DNA of 64,000 bases from NCBI GenBank assembly GCA_030704615.1, contig CM060731.1:90624756-90688755 (forward strand), in the 5' to 3' direction. The notes beneath the pieces are model-generated. The model was not told the DNA's origin and did not search any database. It saw only the letters and a list, made by a program, of their open reading frames with translations. This document shows positions 24,361 to 35,847 of this stretch, piece by piece (the stretch's first letter is position 1; the number at the start of each line of letters is the position of its first letter). This DNA is from Takakia lepidozioides. Lineage: Eukaryota > Streptophyta > Takakiopsida > Takakiales > Takakiaceae. The position numbers and the translations under genes are program-made.

Positions 24361-27095
24361 CACTGCAGCTGCAGCGGCACAGTTCATAAAACCAGGCACC
24401 TCAACCATGACCACAGCTTCTGAAAGAGGATCAAGAGAGGGAGTCCACAATCCCTCTTCTGGCACTTCTGGGCATGTCAAGATGCTTTGCGGCAGGCAGA
24501 CTGACAGAGGCTCTACAGACTTTAAACCAATGAGGCATTTCAGCAGATTCAGGTATGTATGTCTGTCCTTTGCTTAAGTGCATCAAGATGGAAGGTCTGG
24601 ACGCTGATCCCTGGCAAACGCCTTCACAATATTTGGACCCTCTGCCTCCTCTTGGCTTAGTGATAAACACCGTAAACAAGCCCGAAACTCTAAATTGTAC
24701 ATCCTCCATCCGGGAAATCCACATTGCTTCTTTCAGACAGATGAACTGAGTCGTGGTATGATTCAATTATTGATAAGGAACTCAATCCGTATTGATATGC
24801 TTTGAATTGAGTTATATAAAGATCTAATTGTCTTCTTCTCTCGATATTGCTTAAGGCTTGTTTAAAATGGAGGGCAAGAAGACGGGAGCCTCTCTAAGCT
24901 TGAAAAGAGAGGCACTTGACTAGCTGAAGGCCATGGCAGAGAAATACGCTCTGCCTAATGTAGGTAAGCCCTGTCTTTACAGTGCCCTTCATATATTTCC
25001 AGAGCTAGATAGTTTTGTCCTAAAATTTTGAACATTCTTGATCTGGTGATGATCATAGGCAAGGCACTCCCTATTGTGATACTGTATGCGAAGCAGTCGA
25101 ATGACGACATAGCGATTTCAGCAAAGGTTCGTGCTTGAAGACACCTCAACAATGTTAGATCTTCCAACTAGGTTGCAAGATCAACGTGAGACAACTTGAC
25201 CTATGGGAAGGAAATTCTGCACAGATTTCTGCTGGTGATCTGCAATATGTCAGCACCAAGGGTTGCCTGGAGAGATCCTGGCTGTTTGAGCGGCTCAATC
25301 AGACTGCCTGTATAGAGTTCTGGTTGATTAGTCGTGCATTGTGTATCTCTCATTGGTGCAACTTGCTGGTGACACAGGTGCAAAACACAACTGAAGTGAC
25401 CTTGTGACAAGCTTTCAAAAACTTGACGATGTGGTGATTTCCCAACCTAACTTTTCTGGTTCCTTTTCCCAACGAAAGTGCTCATCCTCTAGTTTGGACC
25501 ACCATTATAACCTGGTTTCCTTCATGAACGTTGTTCTTCTGTGTGTTGAAATTTTGGGATTTTGCATGGTTAGTAATCTGCACATTGGCGAAGGTGCATT
25601 CCTAGCTAATGCTTGGCAATGCTTACTTTGATGGGGTGCTGGATGGAACTGTAGCCTCTTGCCCTCAGTAATGTTGTTACACTTCTATGGCCTGATGGTG
25701 TCACAATTTGTCAACCAAATCCCGTTGTATCCATGAAGCACTCCACTCTTGCTCTCGCATAAATTCATAAGCTAATTGACGTAAGGCCATGACAGAATAA
25801 TAGAATACATGGCAAGTAGAGTTCATATATAGTGCATTTTGTTCAGTGATTGCTTAGTATGCTACCAAACTGTTGACCGGAAATTTTCCTGCAACATGTA
25901 GGAAGAGGAGAAGAAGAAGAAGGACAACTTTGGTGTTTATCTTTTCAGATTTATGATGCATGGACCCCTTATCCAGAGGGCATAGGACATGTTAGCCTAG
26001 GAAAGGGCACCCTAGATATGTTATTGGGTGAGTTCTAATTCCCATTTGTTCACACTTATATCACCAGCAGACCCTTAGTTCTTCTAGGAGCAATCCATGT
26101 ACTAAGTTAGTAGGTTACAAATTTTATGGATCATTTGAAGCTGGGTTGCTGGAGGCCAGTCACTGACCTCCAGCAGTCCTACCCACCACCACATGGCTAT
26201 TTGCTGAAAGCTTGTTGACACAAAGGTACTGTACATGTAAATCTTAGGGACCATGTCTGACAATGAGATTTGACTCCTGATGGAGTTGATTCCATCGAGG
26301 GAATTAGGTGCACAATGCATCATGTGAAGGGGACTGGGAACCTAATTTCATTAGATATCTTGAAATGTTTTTGGCTGTGTGGGCTCAGCATATCAAGTAG
26401 TTGGAAGGTCTGGTTTTAAAGTATGAGCTTGGCAGCAAGGACAAGGTGAGAACTCTTTCCTTCTCTTCATAGTGCATGTTGTTGTTTAATTCATCCTAGA
26501 GCTTATTTTGGAACTATTTACAAGTAGGCCACATTGCAAGAGGATGAGATTTGGTTGCTTATTGCTATTCAGTATCTCAATAATATATAACCATACCTGC
26601 AGGCTGCAACCCTTCCAAACAAATTAGAAACAGGAGAAATGTGTTGATTTCTTTTCCCTCCTTTTAATTATGAGGTTTGTGCTTAAATGCAGAGGCATCT
26701 CAAAGGAAGGCTGCAGACAAATTATATGGTCTTTGCTTGCTGCATGGGTTCAGGAGGAATTTAGCTGCATTTTTCTACCCTAGTCTGCACCATGTTGATA
26801 CCTAGGTGTTCACAAAACTAGGTACCTTCTTCTTCTGATATTAATGTCCTCTTATCAGAGCAATGGAGAGTAGGAAGAGAGGGCACGAGAGGGCAGAGAG
26901 CATTTTTCCATTGTGTTTCCAGCCTCATGACAATTGGTTTGCTTGACTTTTGTAGGTCAATTTGAGATGGAGGAAGCTTTTGAAGTGAAAGTCATACTCG
27001 TAGATGGAGATGAAACAGAAAGTAGGGCTGGTTCTGTTTTCGGTGCACATGGTGCTACTTACAAAAGTATCCGATCAAAAAATACAGGGTGATGA
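24360..27095 (+). pseudogene. Decayed multi-exon gene of unknown identity
   Basis: Several exon-like blocks on the plus strand keep splice signals: about 24363-24552; 24867-24963 joining in phase to 25059-25377 (the Gly codon is split across the join); 25949-26027; about 26330-26445; about 26692-26805; about 26957-27090. Readable pieces include LKAMAEKYALPNVGKALP, IVILYAKQSNDDIA, TYGKEILHRFLLVICNMSA, VAWRDPGCLSGSIRLPV, LYGLCLLHGFRRNLAAFF and SVFGAHGATYKSIRSKNTG. Many in-frame TGA and TAG codons interrupt the blocks, at positions where CGA or CAG would restore sense. I do not recognise the family. Neighbours give no clue. Confidence 0.45.
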
Positions 27096-27689
27096 ATTAC
27101 TTGTGTCATCAAGTTTTGAAATACATGTTGATGAACTTTCTGACTTTGTTCTTTCCTGTGATTCTTGCATGTGAATAAAGCATTGATTTGCACAATCATT
27201 TTTTGTCACTTTGTTCTTTCTTGTGATTCTTTCTTGTGAATGAGGTTCTTTTGATTCAATGTGACATCCTGATGACCAGTAGTTGCTACGCCTGGGTGGG
27301 TCATATGGGTTACTGCAGTCAGTAGTAGAATCACTGTAGCAGTAGAAGTCATGTCCACGACTAGGCTTCTACTATAGGTAGTAAGCAATATCACTTTAAC
27401 ATCACTAAACAACCTCCAATTATACATTGACATGTGTCATATCCAACCAAAAACACCTGGCAACGAGCTCCCATAAGCATAGTCGTGGTTTTGACTGTGA
27501 AATACATTTAAAAGTTCAAAACAAACCCCTCATTATATGCCACGTGTCCAGATATTAGCATGGTTGTAGTCAGGATAATGACTGCAGATCCTCCTCATGG
27601 ATATGCCATGTGGCAATTTCGGGAGATGCCATATGGCGCACATCCACAAAACCTCCTAGACTTATTAAAAAGAGACAGTGTACAGTTTG

Positions 27690-27911
27690 CAGCAGCACAC
27701 TAAGTCATATATAGTAGAAGTACATATGACTGCCACATGACAGTGAGATGTATCACTTGGTTCATCTGACTGCAGTCATCCATGACCGACCATACTGTAC
27801 TCATTGTATTCACTTGGTTTGCACGACTTAAAGTCATTGCAGTCATATGTACCGTTTATGACTACGGGATAGTCATATATACAGTCATATATACCGCGAT
27901 ATGTTGTAGTG
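27690..27911 (-). mobile_element. CACTA-type terminal fragment related to the 29.7 kb element
   Basis: Read on the minus strand, this starts CACTACAACATATCGCGG and matches the left 200 bases of the element at 29677-30509, including AGTCATAAACGGTACATATG and CGTGCAAACCAAGTGAATAC. It is rich in ATGACTGCAGTCAT-like palindromes. The orientation is opposite to the 29.7 kb copy. I could not find a matching far end to the left. Confidence 0.7.
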
Positions 27912-29010
27912 ATGGGGATTTTTTGTTTTGGATGAGAGATGTCAAATTGTGATAAGAAAAGGCTTGTGAGTCATGTGCGTTCTAGGGGTGACGAGGTGTT
28001 GGGATAATTTGGCAGGTCGGTTTGTATGCTAATTTTCATTTGGCGTAGGATGAGTAGTGTGCGTGCAGTAGGGGAGTGTAGGCAGGCCTGTGGGTGCAAG
28101 GATGATAGTGAGTAAAGGCCAGCTCCCAGGTTTCATTTAAAATGTAATAGGCATGTATAGTAGAATGTATAAATATATGGCTTAATATTAAAATAAAAGA
28201 GTAACCTCCAAATATAATTCAATGTTTCATAATATTTTACAATAATTTTTTTCAGAGGGAAAATATTCTTATTACAATAGACTATATATTTTTTGGATTT
28301 TATTTGGTGCAGTCACATTTTTCAATCCTGGTTAAAGACTTGAAGCAGCCCAAAATGATGCGAATAATAACGTCATAATAATTTGAGTACAATGAGTTGA
28401 GTTGAAAGCATGTGATTTGGCAAATGTAGAACCATTCACATGTATACAAAACAAATACAAACATCAATAAACAAAATTCTAGCGACGACCGAAGGTCGGA
28501 AGCTAGTTTAGCGTAGAGCAGGAATAGGGTGCTATAGTGCCACGTCATCATCACCACGTTTCGTAGCCACATCATCGTCGCCACGTTTCGTTGACAATTT
28601 TTTTGGGGTCTGCCCGGACTGCCCGCCAGGAAAACCCCATAGCGTCAAGTTTTTTCGGAGCGTGCCCGGACTGCCCGGTTCTTGAAGTTCTTGAACTTCA
28701 TAAACTGCAAGAGCTATGCATTTTCCGCCATCGTTCACCTTGCAAGCTCTCAACAGTTTCACTGCTCAATGCAAACCGTGGCTTTTCTCTCACTCGATTG
28801 ACTTCGGTTTTCCTGCAACGGCTCTGCAGATCACATCAGTTTGTTTGCTTAGGCTTGTGATCGCCGTCACTAATCAGCGTCCCACATTGCACTAATTTCG
28901 CAAGTCGAGGCTTCTCATCGCTTCTACCCAATTCCAGTTGTCTGCTTATCGGTGCGAACTTCGCTGATCTGATCTTTGCAAATTCAGCATCAACCGTTCG
29001 CTGATTGCTG
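27912..29010. other. No gene seen
   Basis: No supported coding region. Near 28543-28592 a short phrase ending CCACGTTTCGT is repeated twice in tandem. Near 28616-28675 the phrase TGCCCGGACTGCCCG occurs twice. Neither has a known meaning. Confidence 0.45.
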
Positions 29011-29330
29011 TGCATAAGGCATCAAGGTGAGAGATGGATTGTTCCTGGGATGAAATTGCCAAAAGGATGTGTGCTAAAGAAAACATTCGTCTTCTTAGGC
29101 TTTGTGGCCATAAACCCTGTTCTTGCTGTGGAGAGAGGAGAAATGAAAGGAGGAGAAACCCAGTTCTGTGCAAATAAGGCATCAAGGTGAGAGATGGACT
29201 GTTCCTAGGATGAAATTGCCAAAAGATGTGTGCTAAAGAAAACGTTCGCCTTCTTAGGCTTTGTGGCCATAGACCCTGCTCTTGCTTTGGAGAGAGCAGA
29301 AAGGAAAGGAGGGGAAACCTAGGGGGAGTG
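29011..29330 (+). repeat. Two-unit tandem duplication, 160-bp period
   Basis: A block beginning AAGGCATCAAGGTGAGAGATG at 29016 is repeated from 29176, with several base changes and one single-base gap. Both units include GTGTGCTAAAGAAAAC and TTAGGCTTTGTGGCCATA. No coding role is evident. Confidence 0.8.
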
Positions 29331-29676
29331 TAAAAGGAGACTAGAAAATAGAAAGATATAATGACCACCACCACAGTCTGAAAGAGTATAGTCTGCCTAG
29401 AAAACAACACTCACTTATTGGATCCTACACAATGAGCCAAATTGCCCTTCCACCTCATGGAATAAAAGTACTAGGATTTCACTTGCGCCATAAGCTCCTA
29501 CTTATACTACACCTCTTAAGTTATTTCACAAAGTCGGACTAGACTCAAGCTCAACGGGGTCTTATTTCCCCGTTGATTGTTGCAAGCCTGTTCGCTTGGC
29601 TATGATTTCGCTAGATAATAAATAGGGACAGTGGACGAGGCTGACTATCAGTTTCTTTCTGCCTACCTCCTGTGTA

Positions 29677-30509
29677 CACTACAACAGATCGCGGTATTTA
29701 TGACTGTATATATGACTATTCTGCAGTCATAAACGGTACATATGACTTCTATGACTATAAGTCGTGCAAACCAAGTGAATACAATGAGTACAGGATGGTA
29801 CGGTCCGGATGACTGCAGTCAGATAAACCAAGTGATATCTCTCAATGCAGTCATATATACCATACTGCAGTCGCCGCTACCGCGCCACCTGACGAGGCGC
29901 AATTGATTAAAAAAATTAAAAAAATAATCAAATTTTTTAAAAATGACAAATGCCGTATCGTACCGTGTTGTGCCACGTGGCATAATACATTTTATAATAA
30001 TGAAAAAAACAACGTGGCAGCCCATCTAAGGTGCCATGTGCTATCCCTAGCTCGCCTACTAACCCTAGTGCCATCTTATCCATTTGATTGTACTTAGAGG
30101 AACGTCCAACCTTTTTACTATAAGAGTTATAGTTCACTACTTGCTAACCAATACACCCATTAGTCATTTATATGATCATATGGTGTTTTAATTGTATTAT
30201 ACACACCAAATTACAAAATCCCTAGTAGTCATCATGACTATGTAACCTCATCCATGTACATTGTAGTAATGGAAATGACTATCAGTGGTGAGCTAAATCT
30301 GGTCAATTGTCGTTGATTAGCCTTCCGCCCATTCTGGAGCCATGTAGTCATACAGACGACTACTTAGAGAGTCGTTTATATGACTACAGTCGTATGAACG
30401 ACTGCGGGAGGTCAATTTCATATAAAAACATAGTGCAGTCATAGTCAAAGTCAAGAAAACCATGACTACCACGGTTTGGCAGTCATAATTACCGCGATCT
30501 GTTGTAGTG
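29677..30509 (+). mobile_element. Non-autonomous CACTA-type transposon with 3-bp target duplication
   Basis: The ends are inverted repeats CACTACAACAGATCGCGGTA and its complement (18 of 18 inner bases match before they diverge). CACTA ends of this kind mark the En/Spm superfamily, which duplicates 3 bp on insertion. The flanks are GTA at 29674-29676 and GTA at 30510-30512. The 833-bp interior has no transposase. It carries many ATGACTGCAGTCAT-like subterminal motifs, as expected of transposase-binding subterminal repeats. Confidence 0.88.
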
Positions 30510-30673
30510 GTATAGTCTAGATGATATCTGAAAATCCCTCAATAGAGCCATTCTTTGGTGGTGGGAGCTGAGAGAAATTCTTCAGCATTAATCCCTCTAC
30601 AGTGCAAAAATTAAGTGAGATCCAAAGCTTTACGTTTAGCTGTTTGAACCACATTTGTCTATGTGCATCCGAG

Positions 30674-30905
30674 TTACAATTGAAGCTGGCAGAAAGTCAG
30701 GGTTGCCAGACTCGCACACGCCTTAAGAACACAAATGAACATGACCTTATCAGGTATCACCCCTTGTTGTATCATTTGTTCATAGACCTCAATGGCATTC
30801 CTACCACGACCATACTTGGTATAATCTGCCATCATTATAGTCCACGAAAACATATCTCGTTCAGGCCTTTTGTCAAACACACGGTGTGCATCGTCATCGT
30901 CAACA
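30674..30905 (-). pseudogene. PPR gene fragment
   Basis: One to two PLS-type repeats: AHRVFDKRPERDMFSWTIMM, then ADYTKYGRGRNAIEVYEQM, then GVIPDKVMFICVLKACASLA. It stops abruptly at both ends. It resembles the PPR series at 0-1.4 kb but is not a direct continuation of it. Too short to work as a protein. Confidence 0.8.
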
Positions 30906-30959
30906 CTGCACCGTTAGTAGTCCTTAACACCTGTAGTTGTTGAGAATTTTTGTTTTGAA

Positions 30960-31555
30960 CAGATGTTGAAGGACCATCCAGAATCTCTTGTCATTATCCG
31001 GTATTTGTTTCTGCCATTAGAGCAACCTCAGAGTCCAAATCCACGTACATGCGTACAAGATTGCTAGAAAACACTATGACAGAGCTTACCCAAAAGGTCA
31101 ACGATAAGACGGACGAGTCTCTGAGAAAATATGGAAGCACTATATGTGCCAATGGATGGAGTTCTGTTACAAACAGACCATTGTTCAATGTCATGCTCGT
31201 ATGTCCAGCTGGGGAACATGCTTGGGATCGGTGGACACTAATGGCGAGAAGAAAGATTGACGTTATCAATGTGGATTGACGGACGGACTTCATCAAATAG
31301 ATCGGAAGTGATAGAATTGTGCAAATATGCACGGACAATGTCGCTAACATGATGAACACTGTAGACATGTTATTGGCACGATATCCCTATATGTACTACC
31401 AAGGCTGTGCAGCTCATATCTTTGACCTCCTTGGAAGATTGGGGAAAAAAACAGTGGGTGAAACAATTTGTGCGGTGAGCGAGATCGTTGTGTCGTTCAT
31501 CCGCACACACCACATTACTTTGGCAATATATAGGAGGCATGAACCAAAATACAGC
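30960..31555 (+). pseudogene. hAT-superfamily transposase (DUF659-type), 5' part
   Basis: The first block (31049-31279) reads KYGSTICANGWSSVTNRPLF and NVMLVCPAGEHAWDRW, the DUF659 start of plant hAT transposases. After stops at about 31278-31300, the second block reads QICTDNVANMMNTVDML, then YYQGCAAHIFDLLGRLGKK, matching the second catalytic Asp and the C..H block of hAT enzymes. Coding ends near 31540 where an LTR starts. The expected C-terminal dimerisation domain is missing here. A low-complexity coding stretch beyond the LTR element may be its far end. Confidence 0.78.
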
Positions 31556-32193
31556 TGTCAAGGACGAGAACATGATTGAACACAAACAAGAGATCAGACC
31601 AGAGGTACAAGACTAGACAAGAAGTCAAGGTCGGCGTGGCCGAATGCATGATGAGTAAATAGGAATCAAGACGATCTTTATAACAATGAACAAGAGTACA
31701 AGATATTGGAACACAACTTGAATACTGGAATGCTGGAAACTGGACTGGAGTACCAGATACTGGAAACTGGGCTAGAGTACTAGGAAGTGGACTAGAGTAC
31801 TGGGAACTGGAAACAAGAGTAGCTTGAACTGGTGTTGGCAAGACTGAAGAGTGTCCAGTCTCGCCTCCTATATATACTGGCTACTAGGAGGTTTCCTAAG
31901 AGGCTTCCCCAAAGGAGGTTTCTTGATGAAGAAGTTTCCTTAAACAAAGGAGGTATCTTGATAGAGAAGTTTCCTTAAACAAAAGAGGTATCTTGATGGA
32001 GAAGTTTCCTCCAAAGGAAGTTTCCTGAGCAGTTTCCCAAGTTACTCTCGGTAATTTGGTAAACTCCCGGTAACTTGGTAACTAATGGTAATTTATGGTA
32101 AATCATGATAGATCATGGTAACTTTCAATAACATGATAACTTGATAACTTCTGGTATTTACTCCTGGTAAGTTCCTCTGGGCTATGTCCGTGA
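31556..32193 (+). repeat. LTR of the second gypsy element, left copy, plus orientation
   Basis: Starts TGTCAAGG and ends GTCCGTGACA, so the ends are TGTCA/TGACA inverted. A TATA box (TATATA, 31869-31874) is about halfway along. The second half has repeated GGTAACTTGGTAAC-like steps and GAAGTTTCCT units. Homology with the right copy (35650-35846) runs in the opposite orientation. Confidence 0.8.
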
Positions 32194-33036
32194 CATCACC
32201 CCCTCCTTTAGCGCTGAATTCCTCGAGGAGCGGTAAAATCTTGGACTTGCTTAGAGTTGGAGAACCTCCCTCCTTAGTGTGCATCAGGTACACTGAATGT
32301 GGAGTTTTCACCTTGAAGCTAACTTGGCTGGCATCATCGTTATGACGTCTTATTGACGTGTAGCTCGGGGCTTAGCTGGATATCGTTGATGAAACTCTTG
32401 GACTTTGTCAGATGCATTGGCAAGGTTGGATGAGGGTTCTCACGTTCGTTCACTGATGTCGTAGCCTTTCCAATATATGAAATACTCAAGACGTTTATAC
32501 TTGATACGGGAGTCTAGGACTTCGTCGACTTCATACTCGATTTCCTGATTGACTTCGATTGGTGGAGGTGGTACGAAGACTTTCCCTGGAATATTCGATA
32601 GATGATACAACTCCAATAATGAAACATGAAAGACTGGATGGATGCGCATACTTCGTGGGAGTTCAAGCCGAAAACTGACCGGATTTATTTGTCGACTAAT
32701 TTTGAATGGTCCCAGACGTTGATAATCCAACTTCTTTGATGGTCGCGAGGTTTGTATGTTCCGTCGAAGAAGCCACACACGATCTCCGACCTTGAACTGG
32801 GGTTGGAATTGGCGATGTTGATCTGCATACTCCTTGTATTGTTTTTGAGCTTCTGCAAGGTGGAATGTAAGCTCCCTGTGAATCGTAGCAAGATGAGTAG
32901 CAAGGTTTTCTACACCAGGGCTTCCAACAGTCTTCATGTGGAAAGGGTTTGCTCGAGGATGATGACCATAATTGGAGAAAAATGGAGTTTGTTTGGTCGA
33001 AGAATGTATAGTGTCCAATTTCCAAGACCACTGATT
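32194..33036 (-). pseudogene. Integrase C terminus and chromodomain of the second gypsy element
   Basis: On the minus strand: TIHSSTKQTPFFSNYGHHPR (end of integrase core), KVGDRVWLLRRNI (integrase C-terminal fold), HPVFHVSLLELYH, then the chromodomain IEYEVDEVLDSR..EYFIYWKGYD. The protein runs into a purine-rich tract (AAAGGAGGGGGTGATG on the minus strand, ending at 32194) that abuts the LTR. This is the normal place for a polypurine tract. The first few residues of the open frame come from the inverted neighbour. Confidence 0.8.
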
Positions 33037-33380
33037 CAATCCTTGTTATTGTAGATCGTTTTACAAAGATGACACATTTCATTCTATGTAATAAGACAGT
33101 TACCGGCGAGGAAACTGCAAGAATCTGCCTCAATAATATCTACCGCATTCATGGACTCCTGAAGGACATCGTATCTGATCGAGGACCACAGTTCATATCA
33201 AATTTCTGGAGGGGATTATTTCACATATTGGATACTAAGATCAATCTCTCTACAGCTAATCATCCACAAACTGATGGACAAACCGAACGCGTAAATCAGA
33301 TTTTGGAGCAGTATCTTCGCTGTACGATAAATTATCACCAAGATAATTGGACGGACCTTCTGTCATTGGCTGATCCAATT
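33024..33380 (+). pseudogene. Inverted integrase catalytic core of the second gypsy element
   Basis: On the plus strand: ILVIVDRFTKMTHFI, IYRIHGLLKDIVSDRGPQFI, STANHPQTDGQTERVNQ, then YHQDNWTDLLSLAD. The catalytic Asp in SDRGPQ and Glu in QTERV are present. In an intact element this block would lie on the same strand as, and directly before, the minus-strand segment at 32194-33036. Short similar strings (TCCAATTTCCA and TCCAATTCCA) lie near the two edges. Confidence 0.8.
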
Positions 33381-33383
33381 CCA

Positions 33384-35640
33384 TTATTTTGTTGAAGCCG
33401 AAATGTCCTGCAGCCGGAAGATCATGACATGTTTGAAGAATTTGCAGTCGTGTAGGTCCTGGAGGTACATATAGAAGTCCCTTGAAATAAAGTAAGTCAT
33501 CTTTGAATTCAAAGTTGTTTGTAACATGTGGGTTGTCTCGATATAGACGAATTTGCCGAAAATAATGTAGCCTAGAAATTCGACCTCAGACTGGAAAAGA
33601 CATTTTTCCAACTTGGCATATAGTCTTCTTTCTCTTAATTTATCAAGGACAAGGCGTACATGGCGGCCATGTTCTTCTTCATTATGTGAAAATATCAAAA
33701 TGTCGTCCAAATAGATGACTACAAAGTCATCTAAAAATTCTCGGAAGATGTCATTCATCATGTGTTGGAAAATTGTTGGAGCATTTATAAGGCCGAAAGA
33801 CATAACACTGTATTCAAAATGTCCATACTTTGTTCGAAAAGTTATTTTCCATTCGTCTCATTCTTTTATCCGTACAAGGTTATAAGCTCATCTTAAGTCA
33901 ATTTTGGTGAAAATCTTCGCTCATCCAGTTGGTCGAGAAGCCCACAAATCAGCGACAACGGATAACGATTCTTAATTGTGACTTTGTTGAGATCGCGATA
34001 GTCCACACACATGTGTAATAATCCGTCCTTCTTTTTCACAAATAAGATGGGCGCCCCCGCAGGTGATTTTGAATGTCGGATGAAGTTCTTCGATAAATTT
34101 TCATCAATGTACTCACGTAATACAGCCAATTCCGTCTGGGATAAGTTATAGATTGGGCCGAATGGTGGTTGGGCTCCTTTTTGCAACTCAATTACACAGT
34201 CATAAGGTCGATGTTCTGACAATATGTCTACATTTTTCTTCTCGAAGACATCCTTGAAATCTTGATATTGAGTGGGTAATGTCAAAGTACATTTGTCTGT
34301 TGTGGTCTTGATCGGAGTCGCATAAAGTGCAAATGTCGCATCCTTTTTGGTAGCTCTCATGAAAGCTCTAGCTCCAAGGAACATGGGTAGAATACCTTTG
34401 ATATTTCTACATTTTTGTCTTGCAGAAATTTTTCGTGATCGCCAGTCAATGTCATGATTGTGAAGTACGAACCAGGGAAGTCCAAGGATCACATGATTCG
34501 TTGGAGACTGGATGATGTTGAAAACAATATGTGATGCTTGATCTTCAAGCTTCACTTCAAGTGGTCGAGTTTCATGGTCAACATTTTCTGATGCTAACGG
34601 TCGTCCATCGATGACTTCAACGGGGGCCGATAGTTTCTTCTTTACGAGCGTTAAATTGTGTTGCTTCGCAAAGTTTTTGTCAATAAAACATGCTAAAGCC
34701 CCTGAGTCCAAAAGTGCTTCTACAGAAATATCTCGATTTGCACTCTGATTTTTACCAGAACTATGAAGCAAGGTGTAGGGTCTGGAGGTAGAAAGAGACC
34801 TTTTTTTGGTGAGGAATTTATGGTGTCCAACCACATGGTCCCTACTGTGACTGGACATCTTCGTTTTCCGACCTCCTCGTATCGAACACTTGAGTTGCGC
34901 CCCGAGCTTTGAATCTTCCCTTGTTGGGACAGTTTAATGTTATGCGATTTTCTTCTCCGCAATAGAGGCATAATCCATTCGAGCGCCGTCTTTGTTTTTT
35001 CTTGTGGCGTCAATGGCATGATGCGTTGTCGACCATCCAGATTGCTTCTCTTGACATCTTTCAAACAAACGATTATCGCATGCAATGACTTGGGTGATGA
35101 ATTCACTCAGTGTGCTCACGTTTGGCATTGTTAGCAACAAATCTTTTACATCCTCTTTTAGCCCACATCGAAACTGACTAATGAGGCTCTTCTCATTCCA
35201 GTCGAGGTCGCACGCAAGTTGTCGAAATTCGGCAGCATAAAAAGCAGGATGTGCTCATTGTCGAAGATTTCGCATCTTTGTCGCTCAGGTTCCAAGGAGA
35301 AATGAGGATGCATCAGGGATTGGACATGCTTTTCTAGATTTTGCATTAGTAACCATGCATTAGTCCCATTACTGGTTGCTTTCCATCAAACTCCCGCAAG
35401 ACAATTAGCACTGGCTTTACCATATAAACAAAGTTCTCACATTTCTTCCAGAAATCATCATTGCGAATGATGTTCCGAACCTTTCAACTTTTGCCCAATG
35501 ACTTGGCTTTAGTGCCGCAACGTTCGTGTGTACGCCTCCCATTGAGGATCGATGACGATGTGTTCAAGACTGCTCTTCACCGTCACCAACCGATCCACCA
35601 TCAAGAAGTTAGTGACAAAACGAGTTTCGTCTAAATTCCG
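33384..35640 (-). pseudogene. gag-protease-RT part of the second gypsy element
   Basis: In minus order: gag pieces (FITQVIACDNRLFERCQEK), a zinc knuckle [14 protein letters not shown] with Arg in the His position, protease [16 protein letters not shown] leader [55 protein letters not shown], a frame break near 33840-33890, then MSFGLINAPTIFQHMMND, YLDDILIFSHNEEEH and CLFQSEVEFLGYII. Directly after this the sequence jumps to the pre-integrase linker (ILQTCHDLPAAGHFGFNK in another frame), so RNase H is deleted. Several stops and frame breaks make it non-functional. Confidence 0.82.
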
Positions 35641-35649
35641 GAGGCTGTT

Positions 35650-35846
35650 GTCATGGACATAGCCCAAAGGAACTTACCAGAAGTAAATACCAGAAGTTAT
35701 CAAGTTATCATGTTACCAAAAATTACCGTGATCTATCATGATCTACCATGATTTACCATTAGTTATCATTAGTTACCAAGTTACCGAAAGTTTATCAAAT
35801 TACCGAGAGTAACTTGGGAAACTGCTCATGAAGCTTCATTTGGAGG
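35650..35846 (-). repeat. LTR of the second gypsy element, right copy, truncated
   Basis: On the minus strand this reads toward gag and ends GGGCTATGTCCATGACA, matching the last ~190 bases of the left copy, including GAGCAGTTTCCCAAGTTAC and ATGATAACTTGATAACTTC. Its upstream half, with the TATA box, is missing; the homology stops at about 35846. Confidence 0.78.
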
Positions 35847-35847
35847 A

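Larger units (their letters stand above)
31556..35846 (-). mobile_element. Second Ty3/gypsy element, rearranged, with inverted terminal repeats
   Basis: A second, different gypsy lineage is inserted in the hAT gene. Most coding (gag, protease, RT, integrase C terminus and chromodomain) is on the minus strand, but the integrase core is on the plus strand and the two LTR copies face each other. The RNase H region is missing. The parts are listed separately. The protease motif LLDSGA, the LDYR-like VDYRDLNK block and the PPGPTRLQ-type linker are closer to fungal/animal-like chromoviruses than to the element at 18.5 kb. Whether this is biological or an assembly error cannot be told from sequence alone. 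Confidence 0.8.
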
